NCBI RefSeq assembly: GCF_025685425.1
Contig: NZ_JAGTAS010000024.1
Coordinates: 1-64,000, forward strand
Length of the DNA: 64,000 nucleotides
Source of the DNA: Terriglobus albidus
GTDB lineage: Bacteria; Acidobacteriota; Terriglobia; Terriglobales; Acidobacteriaceae
Direction of reading: 5' to 3'
Below are positions 15,904-24,128 of the stretch, piece by piece (the first letter of the stretch is position 1; each line of letters opens with the position of its first letter). Both the position numbers and the translations under genes were made by a program. Under the pieces are notes generated by a model. The model worked only from the letters and a program-made list of their open reading frames with translations. It made no database searches and had not been told where the DNA came from.

Positions 15904-18060
15904 ATGACTCGTGAGCAATTGGATCTTGCGCGGCGTCGTGCCTTCGGGCTGGACAGCAATGCGCTTTTAATTTTGGAAGACGCCCGTGCGTGGGTTGACC
16001 GCATGGGACTCGTTCTGTGGACGCCGAAGACGCAGCTTGCTGCCCCCGCCCCCGTCTTCGTTTCGGCGGTAAGTGGAGTTGCGGAACCTGGAGTGGCCGA
16101 GGCAGAGGCTGCAAAACAGATGCTGGGCCGTCTGGTCCGTGAGGGAGCGGCCGTACCGCTGCTCCTGCTGGGAGGCGCCGCCCCCGGCGATATTCCGGAT
16201 TTCGTCGTGAGCGCAGCCGCGTTGCCTTATCTCTACACACTGCGCGGCGACAAGAGCTGGAAGGCAGCCCCGGCGGCATCGTCGCTCTCCCCGCTCGCAC
16301 TGAAGGTCTGGGGCGTGTTGAAGTCCAAGGGACCGCAGACCGTCTCCAACCTGCTTCCCGAGCTTGGCCGCGAGCTGACGCATGCCGCCGTGCTACGGGC
16401 GCTTAGCGAGTTGTGGGCGATGCTGCGCGTAATTCCGGTGTACCAGGATGGCGAAGAAGAGACCCAGTGGGAGCTGCTCACTGCTCGGTTTACCAAGCAG
16501 ATCAAGGCCGGCGGCAATGCCGGTGTGCCGACCGCTCTCTCCGCCATGATCTCGCTGTATCTGACTGCGGTGTTGGTTGCGGAGCTCGATGAGATTGAGG
16601 CGTTCCTCTCGCCGCTGGTGGCGCGTTCGAAGGTACGGGACGCCGTTAGCGGCTTGAACGCCGCCCGCCAGCTCGACGAAGTGGTGCTCGAAGGCAAGAC
16701 GTTGCTGCACATTCGCGGCGAGCTGCCGGAGATGCCTGAGATCGTTCCTGTTGAGGTGAGTGCAGAGGGCGCAAGCGAAGAAGGCGACACCATCGACGTG
16801 GGCGATGTCGGCGAAGCTGAGCCCGATCGTGAAAATCTGCTGGAGCGCGCTCGTCAGCGTACCGAGAAGACCTTTACAGAAGACCGTCGCCGCGTAGAAC
16901 GCCGGCCGGCGGCCCGAGAAGGCGAGCGTCCAGCACGGAGAAGCTCCCGCGCCGAGGAAGGTACTGAAGGCGCAGAGCGTAAGCCGTTCCGCCCACGCAA
17001 GGAGTTTGGCGATCGCAAGCCCTTTGATGGGGAGCGGAGACCGTTCCGTCCTCGCGAAGCCGGTGAAGGCAGTGAACGCCCAGCGCGTCGTAGCTTTGGC
17101 GGAGATCGTGACCGCAAGCCGTTCCAGCGCAAACCGTTCGATGGAGAGCGCAAGCCCTTCCGTCCTCGCGAAGAAGGTGAGGGCAGTGAGCGTCCGGCGC
17201 GCCGCAGCTTCGGCGGCGACCGTGACCGTAAGCCTTTCCAGCGCAAGCCATTTGATGGAGAGCGTAAGCCGTTCCGTCCGCGCGAAGAAGGTGAAGGTAG
17301 TGAGCGTCCGGCACGCCGCAGCTTCGGCGGCGACCGTGATCGGAAGCCGTTCCAGCGCAAGCCATTCGATGGCGAGCGTAAGCCATTCCGTCCCCGCGAA
17401 GAGGGTGAGGGTAGCGAGCGTCCGGCCCGTCGCAGCTTTGGCGGGGACCGCGACCGGAAGCCCTTCCAGCGTAAGCCGTTTGATGGCGAGCGTAAGCCGT
17501 TCCGCAAGCGGGAAGAGGGTGAGGGTGGTGAGCGTCCTTCACGTCGTAGCTTTGGCGGCGACCGCGAGCGTAAGCCGTTCCAGCGCAAGCCATTCGACGG
17601 TGAGCGCAAGCCGTTCCGCAAGCGTGAAGAGGGTGAGGGAAGTGAGCGTCCTGCACGCCGCAGCTTTGGCGGCGATCGTGATCGCAAACCCTTCGACGGA
17701 GAGCGTAAGCCTTTCCGTAAGCGTGAAGAGGGAGGAGAGGGTGGCGAACGTCCGGCACGCCGCAGCTTCGGCGGCGACCGTGATCGTAAGCCGTTCCAGC
17801 GCAAACCGTTTGATGGGGAGCGCAAGCCGTTCCGCAAGCGCGAAGAAGGAGCAGGGGAAGATCGTCCGCGCCGTACCTTCAAGGCTGACGGAGGTAAGCC
17901 ATCCTTCGGCGGCAAGAAGTTCGGTGGAGCTCCTAAGAAGTTTGGCGGGGCGCCCAAGAAGTTTGGGTCGAAGCCGGGCGGAAGATCCGGAGCTCCGAAG
18001 AAGTTCGGCAAGCCCGGCGCCGCGAAGCCGTTCCGCAAAAAGCGGGAGAGTGATGAGTAA
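15904..18060 (+). CDS. Winged-helix-like protein with long Arg/Lys/Phe-Gly repeat tail
   Basis: 718 residues. Residues 1-290 are a folded region with several helix-rich, winged-helix-like segments (SPLALKVWGVLKSKGPQTVSNLLPEL resembles a wHTH); the layout recalls AlkZ-related proteins, but this is not certain. An acidic linker follows (about 290-330). From about residue 340 the protein is low complexity: roughly seven 38-residue units of the pattern RKPFQRKPFDGERKPF then an EGEGSERPARRSFGGDRD part, ending with KKFGGAPKKFG. Such basic RG/FG-rich tails usually bind RNA or DNA. The stop overlaps the cmk start (TAATG). Confidence 0.75.
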   Translation: MTREQLDLARRRAFGLDSNALLILEDARAWVDRMGLVLWTPKTQLAAPAPVFVSAVSGVAEPGVAEAEAAKQMLGRLVREGAAVPLLLLGGAAPGDIPDFVVSAAALPYLYTLRGDKSWKAAPAASSLSPLALKVWGVLKSKGPQTVSNLLPELGRELTHAAVLRALSELWAMLRVIPVYQDGEEETQWELLTARFTKQIKAGGNAGVPTALSAMISLYLTAVLVAELDEIEAFLSPLVARSKVRDAVSGLNAARQLDEVVLEGKTLLHIRGELPEMPEIVPVEVSAEGASEEGDTIDVGDVGEAEPDRENLLERARQRTEKTFTEDRRRVERRPAAREGERPARRSSRAEEGTEGAERKPFRPRKEFGDRKPFDGERRPFRPREAGEGSERPARRSFGGDRDRKPFQRKPFDGERKPFRPREEGEGSERPARRSFGGDRDRKPFQRKPFDGERKPFRPREEGEGSERPARRSFGGDRDRKPFQRKPFDGERKPFRPREEGEGSERPARRSFGGDRDRKPFQRKPFDGERKPFRKREEGEGGERPSRRSFGGDRERKPFQRKPFDGERKPFRKREEGEGSERPARRSFGGDRDRKPFDGERKPFRKREEGGEGGERPARRSFGGDRDRKPFQRKPFDGERKPFRKREEGAGEDRPRRTFKADGGKPSFGGKKFGGAPKKFGGAPKKFGSKPGGRSGAPKKFGKPGAAKPFRKKRESDE
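17019..17862 (+). repeat. In-frame tandem repeats, about 114-bp period
   Basis: Consecutive units are spaced 114 bases (38 codons) apart, for example around SFGG codons near 17208, 17322, 17436 and 17550. One later unit has lost the QRKPF part. Synonymous differences between units show that the array is not freshly expanded. Confidence 0.9.
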
Positions 18061-18740
18061 TGGCGGATCGCAAGCCCGTCGTTGCCATTGACGGACCATC
18101 CGGCGCCGGTAAAAGCACGATCGCCACCTTTCTCGCAAAGCGCTTCGGCCTGTTGAACCTGGAGAGCGGTGCGATGTACCGCGCTGTCGCGTTGAAGGCT
18201 CTCCGTCTGGGGCTTCCCCTTGACGATGAGCCGGCGCTCGCGTCGATGGCCGAGACCATGGTCATCGAGCTGCAGCCGACCGAGAACGGAAACCGGGTGC
18301 TTCTGGATGGAGAGGACGTGACCGCGCAGTTGCGGGAGAAGGATGTGACGCAGGCCGCCTCAAAGGTCAGCGTTCATCCGAAGGTCCGCGCCCTGATGGT
18401 CGCCGCGCAGCAGCGGATGGGAGCCCAGGGTGGCGTGGTTATGGAAGGCCGCGATATCGGTACGGTCGTCTTCCCGCATGCTGAGGTGAAGATCTTTCTC
18501 GATGCCTCGGCCGATGCACGCGGGCACCGCCGTTTTGTGCAGACCGGTCCCAGTGAAGGCCAACCGACAGAAGATGCCGTCAAGAAAGAGTTGCGGGAAC
18601 GCGATGAGCGCGACCGTAATCGCACCGAATCACCGCTGCGGCCTGCCGAAGATGCTGTACTGGTGGACTCCACCGCGCTGACGCTGGATGAGGTTAAGGC
18701 CCGGGCGGAGGCGATTGTGCTGGAGAAGTGGCCGCGATAG
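18060..18740 (+). CDS. cmk: Cytidylate kinase
   Basis: Phosphorylates CMP and dCMP. 226 residues with the P-loop DGPSGAGKSTIATFLAKRFG near the N-terminus, LESGAMYRAVA, VMEGRDIGTVVFPHA (the conserved CMP-binding region) and a C-terminal RDERDRNR lid followed by ALTLDEV. The ATG shares its A with the stop of the upstream gene (TAATG), so the two are translationally coupled. Its 3' end overlaps the convergent CPBP protease by about 47 bases. Confidence 0.96.
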   Translation: MADRKPVVAIDGPSGAGKSTIATFLAKRFGLLNLESGAMYRAVALKALRLGLPLDDEPALASMAETMVIELQPTENGNRVLLDGEDVTAQLREKDVTQAASKVSVHPKVRALMVAAQQRMGAQGGVVMEGRDIGTVVFPHAEVKIFLDASADARGHRRFVQTGPSEGQPTEDAVKKELRERDERDRNRTESPLRPAEDAVLVDSTALTLDEVKARAEAIVLEKWPR

Positions 18741-19611
18741 AGACCGTTTCAGCGAACTGCCGATCAGATGGAGAAGGTACGCGATTTCCTTGCGCCATCA
18801 TTCGAATCAATACGACTAGACCAAGAAGGCCGTACAGCACAAACACGGCGTCCACCACGCTCTGTTTGCTCAGCAACGAGAGCGGCGCGTTGACGCTGGC
18901 GTGGGCCACGGCGAGCACGAAAATATTCCCGTTCACGCGCTCCCACAGTGCCGTGAAGAGAAATGACAAGCCGAATACGCCGAACAGAAACGCAGACGCT
19001 GTTCGTAAGCCGCTGAGAAGAATGAAAACGTGCCAGCAGCCCCATATCGCCGCTACGATCATGGTCGCAACAATGGCCCGGTGACGAGTCATCAGTTGCG
19101 GAAGCAGCCATCCGCGCCATCCCAATTCCTCCCCGCATCCGGCGAACACAAACTGCAGCAGTGCGTGCGCCGCAAACAAGGGCCACGCATGAGCGGTGCG
19201 GGCGAGGTCTCCCGGTTTTACTCCAACTACGAGCGACGCCACGACTATGCACACCACGCCCGCGGTCAGTAGCACGGGCACCCAGAGCCATTGCCCACGC
19301 GGATTGAGTTTCCGCAGCAAGCTGCCGGCGCCCTCTCTTCCGGTGACCAGCAGGGCAGCTATCGCCGGCGCGTAGACGACGCCGGTCCTTGGAAGGTATT
19401 GCCGAGCCAGACCCGAGGCCGGGGGCCAAAGCCACAGCAGACCGTACCCCACCGTATACGCGATCAGGAACGTTAGCAGAACAAATTTCAGTGTGGGGTC
19501 TATGCGCCGAAGCCGTTCGATTGGATTTGCCTCTTCGCCTGATACCTGCCCGCCAGGCAGGCACGCTGAATAATCTCGATAGCCCGCAACGATAAAGCCC
19601 GCCTGGAGCAT
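18694..19611 (-). CDS. CPBP-family intramembrane metalloprotease
   Basis: About 305 residues, eight or so membrane segments. The three Abi/CAAX motifs are present: EELGWRGWLLPQL (EExxxR), IWGCWHVFIL (xxxxH) and VAHASVN (HxxxN). The likely start is the ATG at 19611 (MLQAGFIVAG), which lies inside the right arm of palindromic element copy 3. The next codons contain no ATG, GTG or TTG before the first helix, and the longer open frame (to 19644) simply reads through the element. Substrate unknown. The last ~15 codons overlap cmk antisense. Confidence 0.85.
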   Translation of the reverse strand: MLQAGFIVAGYRDYSACLPGGQVSGEEANPIERLRRIDPTLKFVLLTFLIAYTVGYGLLWLWPPASGLARQYLPRTGVVYAPAIAALLVTGREGAGSLLRKLNPRGQWLWVPVLLTAGVVCIVVASLVVGVKPGDLARTAHAWPLFAAHALLQFVFAGCGEELGWRGWLLPQLMTRHRAIVATMIVAAIWGCWHVFILLSGLRTASAFLFGVFGLSFLFTALWERVNGNIFVLAVAHASVNAPLSLLSKQSVVDAVFVLYGLLGLVVLIRMMAQGNRVPSPSDRQFAETVSIAATSPAQSPPPGP

Positions 19612-19716
19612 TTTCCCTGTAGGTGTAGAGTAGGGCTTCCGCACCTAGGGGCGTTTTCCGCATGAAACGCCGCTTCACGCCATTCCGGAACACCCAGCAA
19701 CAGGGAAAATGCTCTA
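19606..19716 (-). repeat. Stop-codon-associated palindromic element, copy 3
   Basis: In the minus orientation it begins TAGAGCATTTTCCCTG, and that TAG (19714-19716) is the HU-gene stop codon. The other arm ends AAAATGCTCC, whose ATG is the best start of the downstream CPBP gene. The internal hairpin is GGCGTTTC / GAAAACGCC with one mismatch or gap. Confidence 0.93.
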
Positions 19717-20040
19717 CATGGCGGGCGGGTGGTGGATATCGATCTCCTCGGGCTCAGAGGATTCCTTCGGGTTAACGAGGTCGCGCAATTCCTTGGCCGG
19801 CTTGAAGTACGGCACCCGCTTTGCGGGGACGTCGACTTTGGCGCCGGTCTTCGGATTGCGGCCGATGCGTGGTTTTCTCTGGCGCGTGCGGAACGATCCG
19901 AAGCCGCGAATCTCGATCTTGTCGCCGGTTTTCAGGGCGCCGATCACGGAGTCAAAGAGGGTATCGACAATAATCTCTCCGTCGCGGCGGGTCAGGTCTC
20001 CGAGAGCAGTGACTTTTTCAACGAGGTCGGCCTTGGTCAT
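19714..20040 (-). CDS. HU/IHF-family DNA-binding protein
   Basis: Histone-like dimeric DNA-bending protein. About 108 residues: MTKADLVEKV, then RDGEIIVDTLFDSVIGALKTG, GFGSFRTRQRKPRIGRNPKTG (HU/IHF signature) and VPAKRVPYFKPAKELRD. The acidic tail of about 18 residues (NPKESSEPEEID...) is an extension beyond classic HU. Of two nearby ATGs, the second (20040) is chosen because AAAGG sits six bases before it and would be directly adjacent to the first. The stop TAG is the first triplet of element copy 3. Confidence 0.94.
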   Translation of the reverse strand: MTKADLVEKVTALGDLTRRDGEIIVDTLFDSVIGALKTGDKIEIRGFGSFRTRQRKPRIGRNPKTGAKVDVPAKRVPYFKPAKELRDLVNPKESSEPEEIDIHHPPAM

Positions 20041-20163
20041 CGGCATCCTTTCGGGGCTTGCGTGTACGGGGGATCCGAAATCACGCGTAAATGCGAGACA
20101 GCTTTAGCTTTACACGTTTTTGACGAACAACGGCAAAAGGTGGTTTCAACATTTTTTGCCGGG

Positions 20164-21237
20164 TTACTTCCACATGAAATAGAAACCGGGTGCCTCATTC
20201 AGCAGTTTGCTCGGGTTTGGGAAGATATCGTCCGGATCGGAGTCCATCAGTGCCGAGAGCAGGCCCGTCTTCTCCTTCCTGGGGCGAACGATGCCAGGCT
20301 CGCCCGAAATTCCAACCTCTTTCGCGGTTTCCATCAGAGCGTCGCGATAGCCGCCCTGGCGGTCGATCAGGCCGAGCGGAAGAGCCTGTTCGCCGGTCCA
20401 AACCTGTCCCGTAGCCAGGGGTTTGATCTTGTCATCGGCAACATGACGCCCCGTGGCGACATCGTGAATGAACTGGACGTGCATGTTGTCCACCAGCGTC
20501 TGGAAGTAAGCCTGTTCCTGGGGTGTGAGATCGCGGGCGGGGTTTCCGGCGTCTTTCAACTCGCCGGCCTTGAGAACGACGTTCTTCAGCTTGGCCCAGC
20601 GCAACAGGTCGCCGTAGTTCATCCACTCCATGATGACGCCGATGGAGCCGACGACCGAGGCCTGGTTGGCGTAGATACGGTCGCAGCCCGAAGCGATGTA
20701 GTAGGCGCCCGACGCACCGACAGACTCGATGCTGGCAATGATCTTCTTGTGCTTGGCCTGCTTGACGCGCAGGACTTCGTGGTAGATCTCCTGCGAGGCC
20801 GCAGCTCCGCCGCCGGGTGAGTTGATGCGCAGGATGATGGCTTTGACGTCGTCATTGTCCGCCATCTTGCGAAGCTGCTCATTGAACTTGTCTGACGAAA
20901 GAATGACGCCGTTGACTTCAATGACACCGATCTTGCCGCCGGAACCGAAGCTGCCCGCCGTGGACTCCGTGTCAACGCCGCCGGCCTTGATGATGGCATA
21001 GACAAAGAGCGAGAAGAGGCAGACCAGGACGATTGCGGCTCCGCCGAGGATGCCGATCCAGAACCACGGAGAGCGCGGCCGCCGCGGCGGGCGAGCGGCA
21101 TAGTAGCCATAGGGCTGCTGTGGAGGCGGTGGAGGAGGAGGCGGAGCGTAGGTATAGGCCTGCTGTGCGGCCGGGGCAGGTTGAGACTGCGGCGGAGGTG
21201 GATCCTGTGGCGGCGGGCTCTGGAACTCGTCCTGCAT
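20164..21237 (-). CDS. sppA: Signal peptide peptidase SppA, short type, with proline-rich cytosolic N-terminus
   Basis: 357 residues. Residues 1-55 are a Pro/Gln-rich disordered stretch (PPPPPPPPQQPYGYY), then a basic RRPRSP, one membrane anchor (about 57-80) and a single S49 domain of the short, Bacillus-like type. GVIEVNGVI, INSPGGGAAASQEIY and VGASGAYYIASGCDRIYA, containing the catalytic Ser, are visible; the partner Lys is expected in the segment ending ELKDAGN. It degrades residual signal peptides in the membrane. Confidence 0.93.
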   Translation of the reverse strand: MQDEFQSPPPQDPPPPQSQPAPAAQQAYTYAPPPPPPPPQQPYGYYAARPPRRPRSPWFWIGILGGAAIVLVCLFSLFVYAIIKAGGVDTESTAGSFGSGGKIGVIEVNGVILSSDKFNEQLRKMADNDDVKAIILRINSPGGGAAASQEIYHEVLRVKQAKHKKIIASIESVGASGAYYIASGCDRIYANQASVVGSIGVIMEWMNYGDLLRWAKLKNVVLKAGELKDAGNPARDLTPQEQAYFQTLVDNMHVQFIHDVATGRHVADDKIKPLATGQVWTGEQALPLGLIDRQGGYRDALMETAKEVGISGEPGIVRPRKEKTGLLSALMDSDPDDIFPNPSKLLNEAPGFYFMWK

Positions 21238-21305
21238 AGATGTCGTTGAGTGTACACCGCAAAACTGCGTCTGAGGGTATGTCGCTCACGTCTAAAAGGA
21301 AGAGT

Positions 21306-22160
21306 ATGATAAGCGGCGACAAACCCTTATCATTGCGAAAGCCGGCTATGCAGCACCCGAAGATCAGTATCGTCATCCCCGCGTTCAACGAACAGGCGCG
21401 TATTGAAAGAACCCTGGACCGCGTTCTGACGTGTGTGAACGATCGTGGATGGGATGCTGAGGTACTGGTCGTCGATGACGGCTCTACCGATCAGACACCC
21501 GCCATCATTAAGCGGTGGATGGAGCACCATCCGGGTCTCAAACTCATCCATAATCGCGGCAACCGGGGGAAGGGTTACAGCGTCCGAAATGGACTATTAC
21601 AGGCCGCGGGCGAAGTCGTGATGTTTACGGATGCCGACCTGTCGGCCCCGATGGAGGAGGCGGAACGGCTGTTCGCCGCTCTGAATGCCGGCGCCGATGT
21701 CGCCATCGGTTCGCGCTGGCTGGAACGCCAGCGGCAGACGATCCATCAGCCGTTCTACCGGCGTTTCTTCGGACGCTGCTTCAATGCCATGACACGGCTG
21801 GTGATGGGGCTTCCGTACAAGGACACCCAGTGCGGTTTTAAGGCTTTTCGCCGCAGCGCCGCGCAGGTCATCTTCCGGCTGCAGCGCATCGAGCGCTGGG
21901 GATTCGACCCCGAGATCCTTTTCATCGCCCGCAAGCTGCGTTACGTCGTCCGCGAGGTTCCAGTAACCTGGGGCCACGACGAGCGGTCACAGATGAGCTA
22001 CCTGAAAGACGGCGCCAAGATGCTGGAAGAGCTGGCCATCATCCGCTGGAACTCGCTGGTCGGCCGTTACGACAAGGACATTGCCGCCATGAAAGACACC
22101 AGCGGCATGGTGACACCGCAGGTTGAGCGTCCAGTGCCGGTCGAGGCGGCAAGACGGTAA
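21306..22160 (+). CDS. Family 2 glycosyltransferase, dolichyl-phosphate glucosyltransferase-like
   Basis: About 284 residues. GT2 motifs are KISIVIPAFNEQARIERTL, VVDDGSTDQTP, MFTDADLSAPMEEAERL (DxD-type) and KDTQCGFKAFRR, with FDPEILFIARK further on. The pattern matches the ALG5/dolichyl-phosphate glucosyltransferase branch, which in bacteria probably glycosylates a polyprenyl phosphate. The start at 21306 (MISGDKP) is chosen for AAAAGGA five bases upstream; a second ATG at 21348 begins nearer to the domain. It is divergent from sppA. Confidence 0.9.
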   Translation: MISGDKPLSLRKPAMQHPKISIVIPAFNEQARIERTLDRVLTCVNDRGWDAEVLVVDDGSTDQTPAIIKRWMEHHPGLKLIHNRGNRGKGYSVRNGLLQAAGEVVMFTDADLSAPMEEAERLFAALNAGADVAIGSRWLERQRQTIHQPFYRRFFGRCFNAMTRLVMGLPYKDTQCGFKAFRRSAAQVIFRLQRIERWGFDPEILFIARKLRYVVREVPVTWGHDERSQMSYLKDGAKMLEELAIIRWNSLVGRYDKDIAAMKDTSGMVTPQVERPVPVEAARR

Positions 22161-22226
22161 GTTTTCCTTTCAAAAGAGGGAAGTCGATGGGTTCGGTGTG
22201 ACCGGACATCCGTTCACGACTTCATC

Positions 22227-22364
22227 GCGAAGGGTGGGGTATCGAGCGAAGCGAGACCGTCTTTCGCTTGAGAGACCGAGTAATCATCCCGTTGAAATTC
22301 ATCTGAAATGAAGAACCATCGCGCGGAGCGCGATACCCACCTTTGCTGCGCAAAGAATGGGGCA
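22227..22364. repeat. Imperfect inverted repeat downstream of the glycosyltransferase
   Basis: GAAGGGTGGGGTATCG near 22229 is mirrored by CGATACCCACCTTTG near 22331, with AT-rich and GCG-rich hairpins between (GCGCGGAGCGCG). No ORF is supported in 22161-22390. Confidence 0.5.
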
Positions 22365-22390
22365 ATGAGAGTACGGGCTGCCCGACTTGT

Positions 22391-23155
22391 CTACGAAGCG
22401 AAACGACAGCAACTGATCCAGCATGTTGTCGGCTGGGTGAGCAGCCCTTTATCGCTGAACCGCTGAAAAAAGTCTTCCAAGGCATTCACAAACGCCGCAT
22501 GACGCGGGTCGCCGGGGAGAGGAGCCATGGAGTATGACATCGCTTGGCCCCGCAGGGCATCCAATGTCAGCTTCTGCTCGCCCGCGATCGCCGTCTGGCG
22601 AATCTCTCCTCCAGGAAAGAGTGATTCCAGCTTGTCATGCACACGATAACCGTCACGGACGTAGCGGTAGTCGGTTCCATAGGTGGTGAGCAGCGACTCA
22701 AACGCCTGCGAGAGGGGTGAATCGTCCTTTGACCGCCCGATACTGACCAGAGCTACCCAGTGCCGGGGCTTGAGGATGCGCTGAAACTCCGGAATTGCCC
22801 GTGCATGATCGAACCAGTGAAAGGCTCTGCCTGCTGCGATCAGATCGGCGGAGTGATCGGGCAGCGTTGTCGCTTCGGCAGTGGCGTCGATCAGGGTAAG
22901 CGCCGGATACCCGCCGTTCTGCGTCGCACAGGCTGCTCGCATCTCAGCATTTGGCTCGATGGCGATGGTGGGGTTGCCGTTATCGAGGAAGAGCTCGGTC
23001 AGCATGCCGGTGCCGGCGCCGATATCGGCAACCGTATCGCTCGATGTCAGGCCAGTCCACTCACGCAGCGTGCGTATGATGTCGGCTGCGGGATAACCAA
23101 GCCGGTATTGCTGATAGGCACCGGCGCGGCCTGTGAAACGATCCGTGTGGCCCAT
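22391..23155 (-). CDS. Class I SAM-dependent methyltransferase
   Basis: 254 residues. Motif I is VADIGAGTGMLTELFLD, motif II region AIEPNAEM, and FHWFDHARAIPEFQRILKP is typical of the UbiE/COQ5-like Methyltransf_11 group. The N-terminus FTGRAGAYQQYRLGYP is typical of small-molecule methyltransferases; the substrate cannot be told. It lies 12 bases after ccmD and may be co-transcribed with it. Confidence 0.88.
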   Translation of the reverse strand: MGHTDRFTGRAGAYQQYRLGYPAADIIRTLREWTGLTSSDTVADIGAGTGMLTELFLDNGNPTIAIEPNAEMRAACATQNGGYPALTLIDATAEATTLPDHSADLIAAGRAFHWFDHARAIPEFQRILKPRHWVALVSIGRSKDDSPLSQAFESLLTTYGTDYRYVRDGYRVHDKLESLFPGGEIRQTAIAGEQKLTLDALRGQAMSYSMAPLPGDPRHAAFVNALEDFFQRFSDKGLLTQPTTCWISCCRFAS

Positions 23156-23167
23156 GGCAGTTGGACG

Positions 23168-23266
23168 CTAGCGCGACTTCCGCCAGCGATTCAGGGCGAA
23201 GAGGAAGTAAGCCGCCTGGGCGCCGATCACAAATGCATAGATGAGTACGAGATGCCTGTGCGCCAC
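23168..23266 (-). CDS. ccmD: CcmD-like small membrane protein
   Basis: 32 residues: a GTG start, AHRHLVLIYAFVIG, the rest of one hydrophobic helix (AQAAYFLFAL) and a basic tail NRWRKSR. The GTG overlaps the ccmC stop by one base (TAGTG). Position after ccmC, length, a single helix and the basic C-terminus fit CcmD, which holds CcmE to the CcmABC exporter. The sequence is too short for homology alone; synteny carries the call. Confidence 0.75.
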   Translation of the reverse strand: MAHRHLVLIYAFVIGAQAAYFLFALNRWRKSR

Positions 23267-23958
23267 TAGAGAACAACCTCCAACTCGGCCTGACGTTCGC
23301 GCCGTGCGCTGATGTAACGCAGCCCCATTACGAAACATCCCCAAAGGAACCAGGCAGTCAGATTCCAGAGGAAAGCGGGGTACATGGACTTGTCCATACC
23401 TGAACCATCGCCCCCACCAAAAACGGGAGCCGGATGCTGGGTACGGAACCAGCGGATCGAGAAGTAAACAATCGGAATATCTACCGCAGCAAAGACCGAG
23501 AGCACAGAAGCAAGAGTGGAGGTCTGTCCCGGCGGGCTGAACCTGCGCAGCAGAAGATAGCTGACATAGAGCAGCCAGAGCAGCAGCGTCGTGGTCAAGC
23601 GCTCATCCCATGTCCACCAGATGCCCCAGGCGACACGTCCCCAGAGAGAACCGGTCACGAGGCAGACGGTGCAATACACGACGGTCACTTCCGCACCTGC
23701 AATGGCGAGCGCATCCCATGCTGCTGCTTTGAGCGGGTCGCGGCTCCTGAAATACAGAACCCCCAGGGCTCCGATCAGGTTGACGTAGCCAAAGCAGAGA
23801 GCCCAGATCGCGTTCGGAACGTGATAGTAGATAGCGCGGTAAATCTCGCCCTGCTGTGCATCAACGGGGGCAACCATCGCCTTTTGGAAACCAATGACGA
23901 GGACGACTAACGTTGCCACAAAAAAGGCAAATACGAGAGCTTTTTTCAGGCCTTGCAC
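23266..23958 (-). CDS. ccmC: Heme exporter/cytochrome c biogenesis protein CcmC
   Basis: 230 residues with six membrane helices. The tryptophan-rich heme-handling motif appears as WGIWWTWDERLTT (about residue 113). Conserved histidines lie near YYHVPNAIW and later FRTQHPAP. CcmC presents heme to CcmE in the periplasm. A 170-base gap separates it from ccmB and may contain its own promoter. It is followed by overlapping ccmD. Confidence 0.93.
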   Translation of the reverse strand: MQGLKKALVFAFFVATLVVLVIGFQKAMVAPVDAQQGEIYRAIYYHVPNAIWALCFGYVNLIGALGVLYFRSRDPLKAAAWDALAIAGAEVTVVYCTVCLVTGSLWGRVAWGIWWTWDERLTTTLLLWLLYVSYLLLRRFSPPGQTSTLASVLSVFAAVDIPIVYFSIRWFRTQHPAPVFGGGDGSGMDKSMYPAFLWNLTAWFLWGCFVMGLRYISARRERQAELEVVL

Positions 23959-24128
23959 GGTGTCATCAGTGTATCAACGCAACGCTGCGGTATTCAGGGG
24001 ACGGCCCACATTGTGTGCGCTAAGCGGACAGCGCGGAAGGCGCAGAGCTATATAAATTCGAGGTCATCTCCGCCCAGCCTAACGTTGTGAGGGAGGGGCA
24101 TCCGGCAGGATAAGCGCAGATGCTGACC

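Noticed and set aside
17019-17862. The 114-bp periodic array looks CRISPR-like at low resolution.
   Set aside because: Repeats are in frame, are contiguous without spacers and diverge synonymously: it is a coding tandem repeat.
16854-18038. A 394-codon open frame on the minus strand, full of Arg/Ser/Pro.
   Set aside because: It is the antisense of the repetitive tail of the 15904 protein; open frames arise because its repeats lack stop codons in this frame. No ribosome-binding site and no fold.
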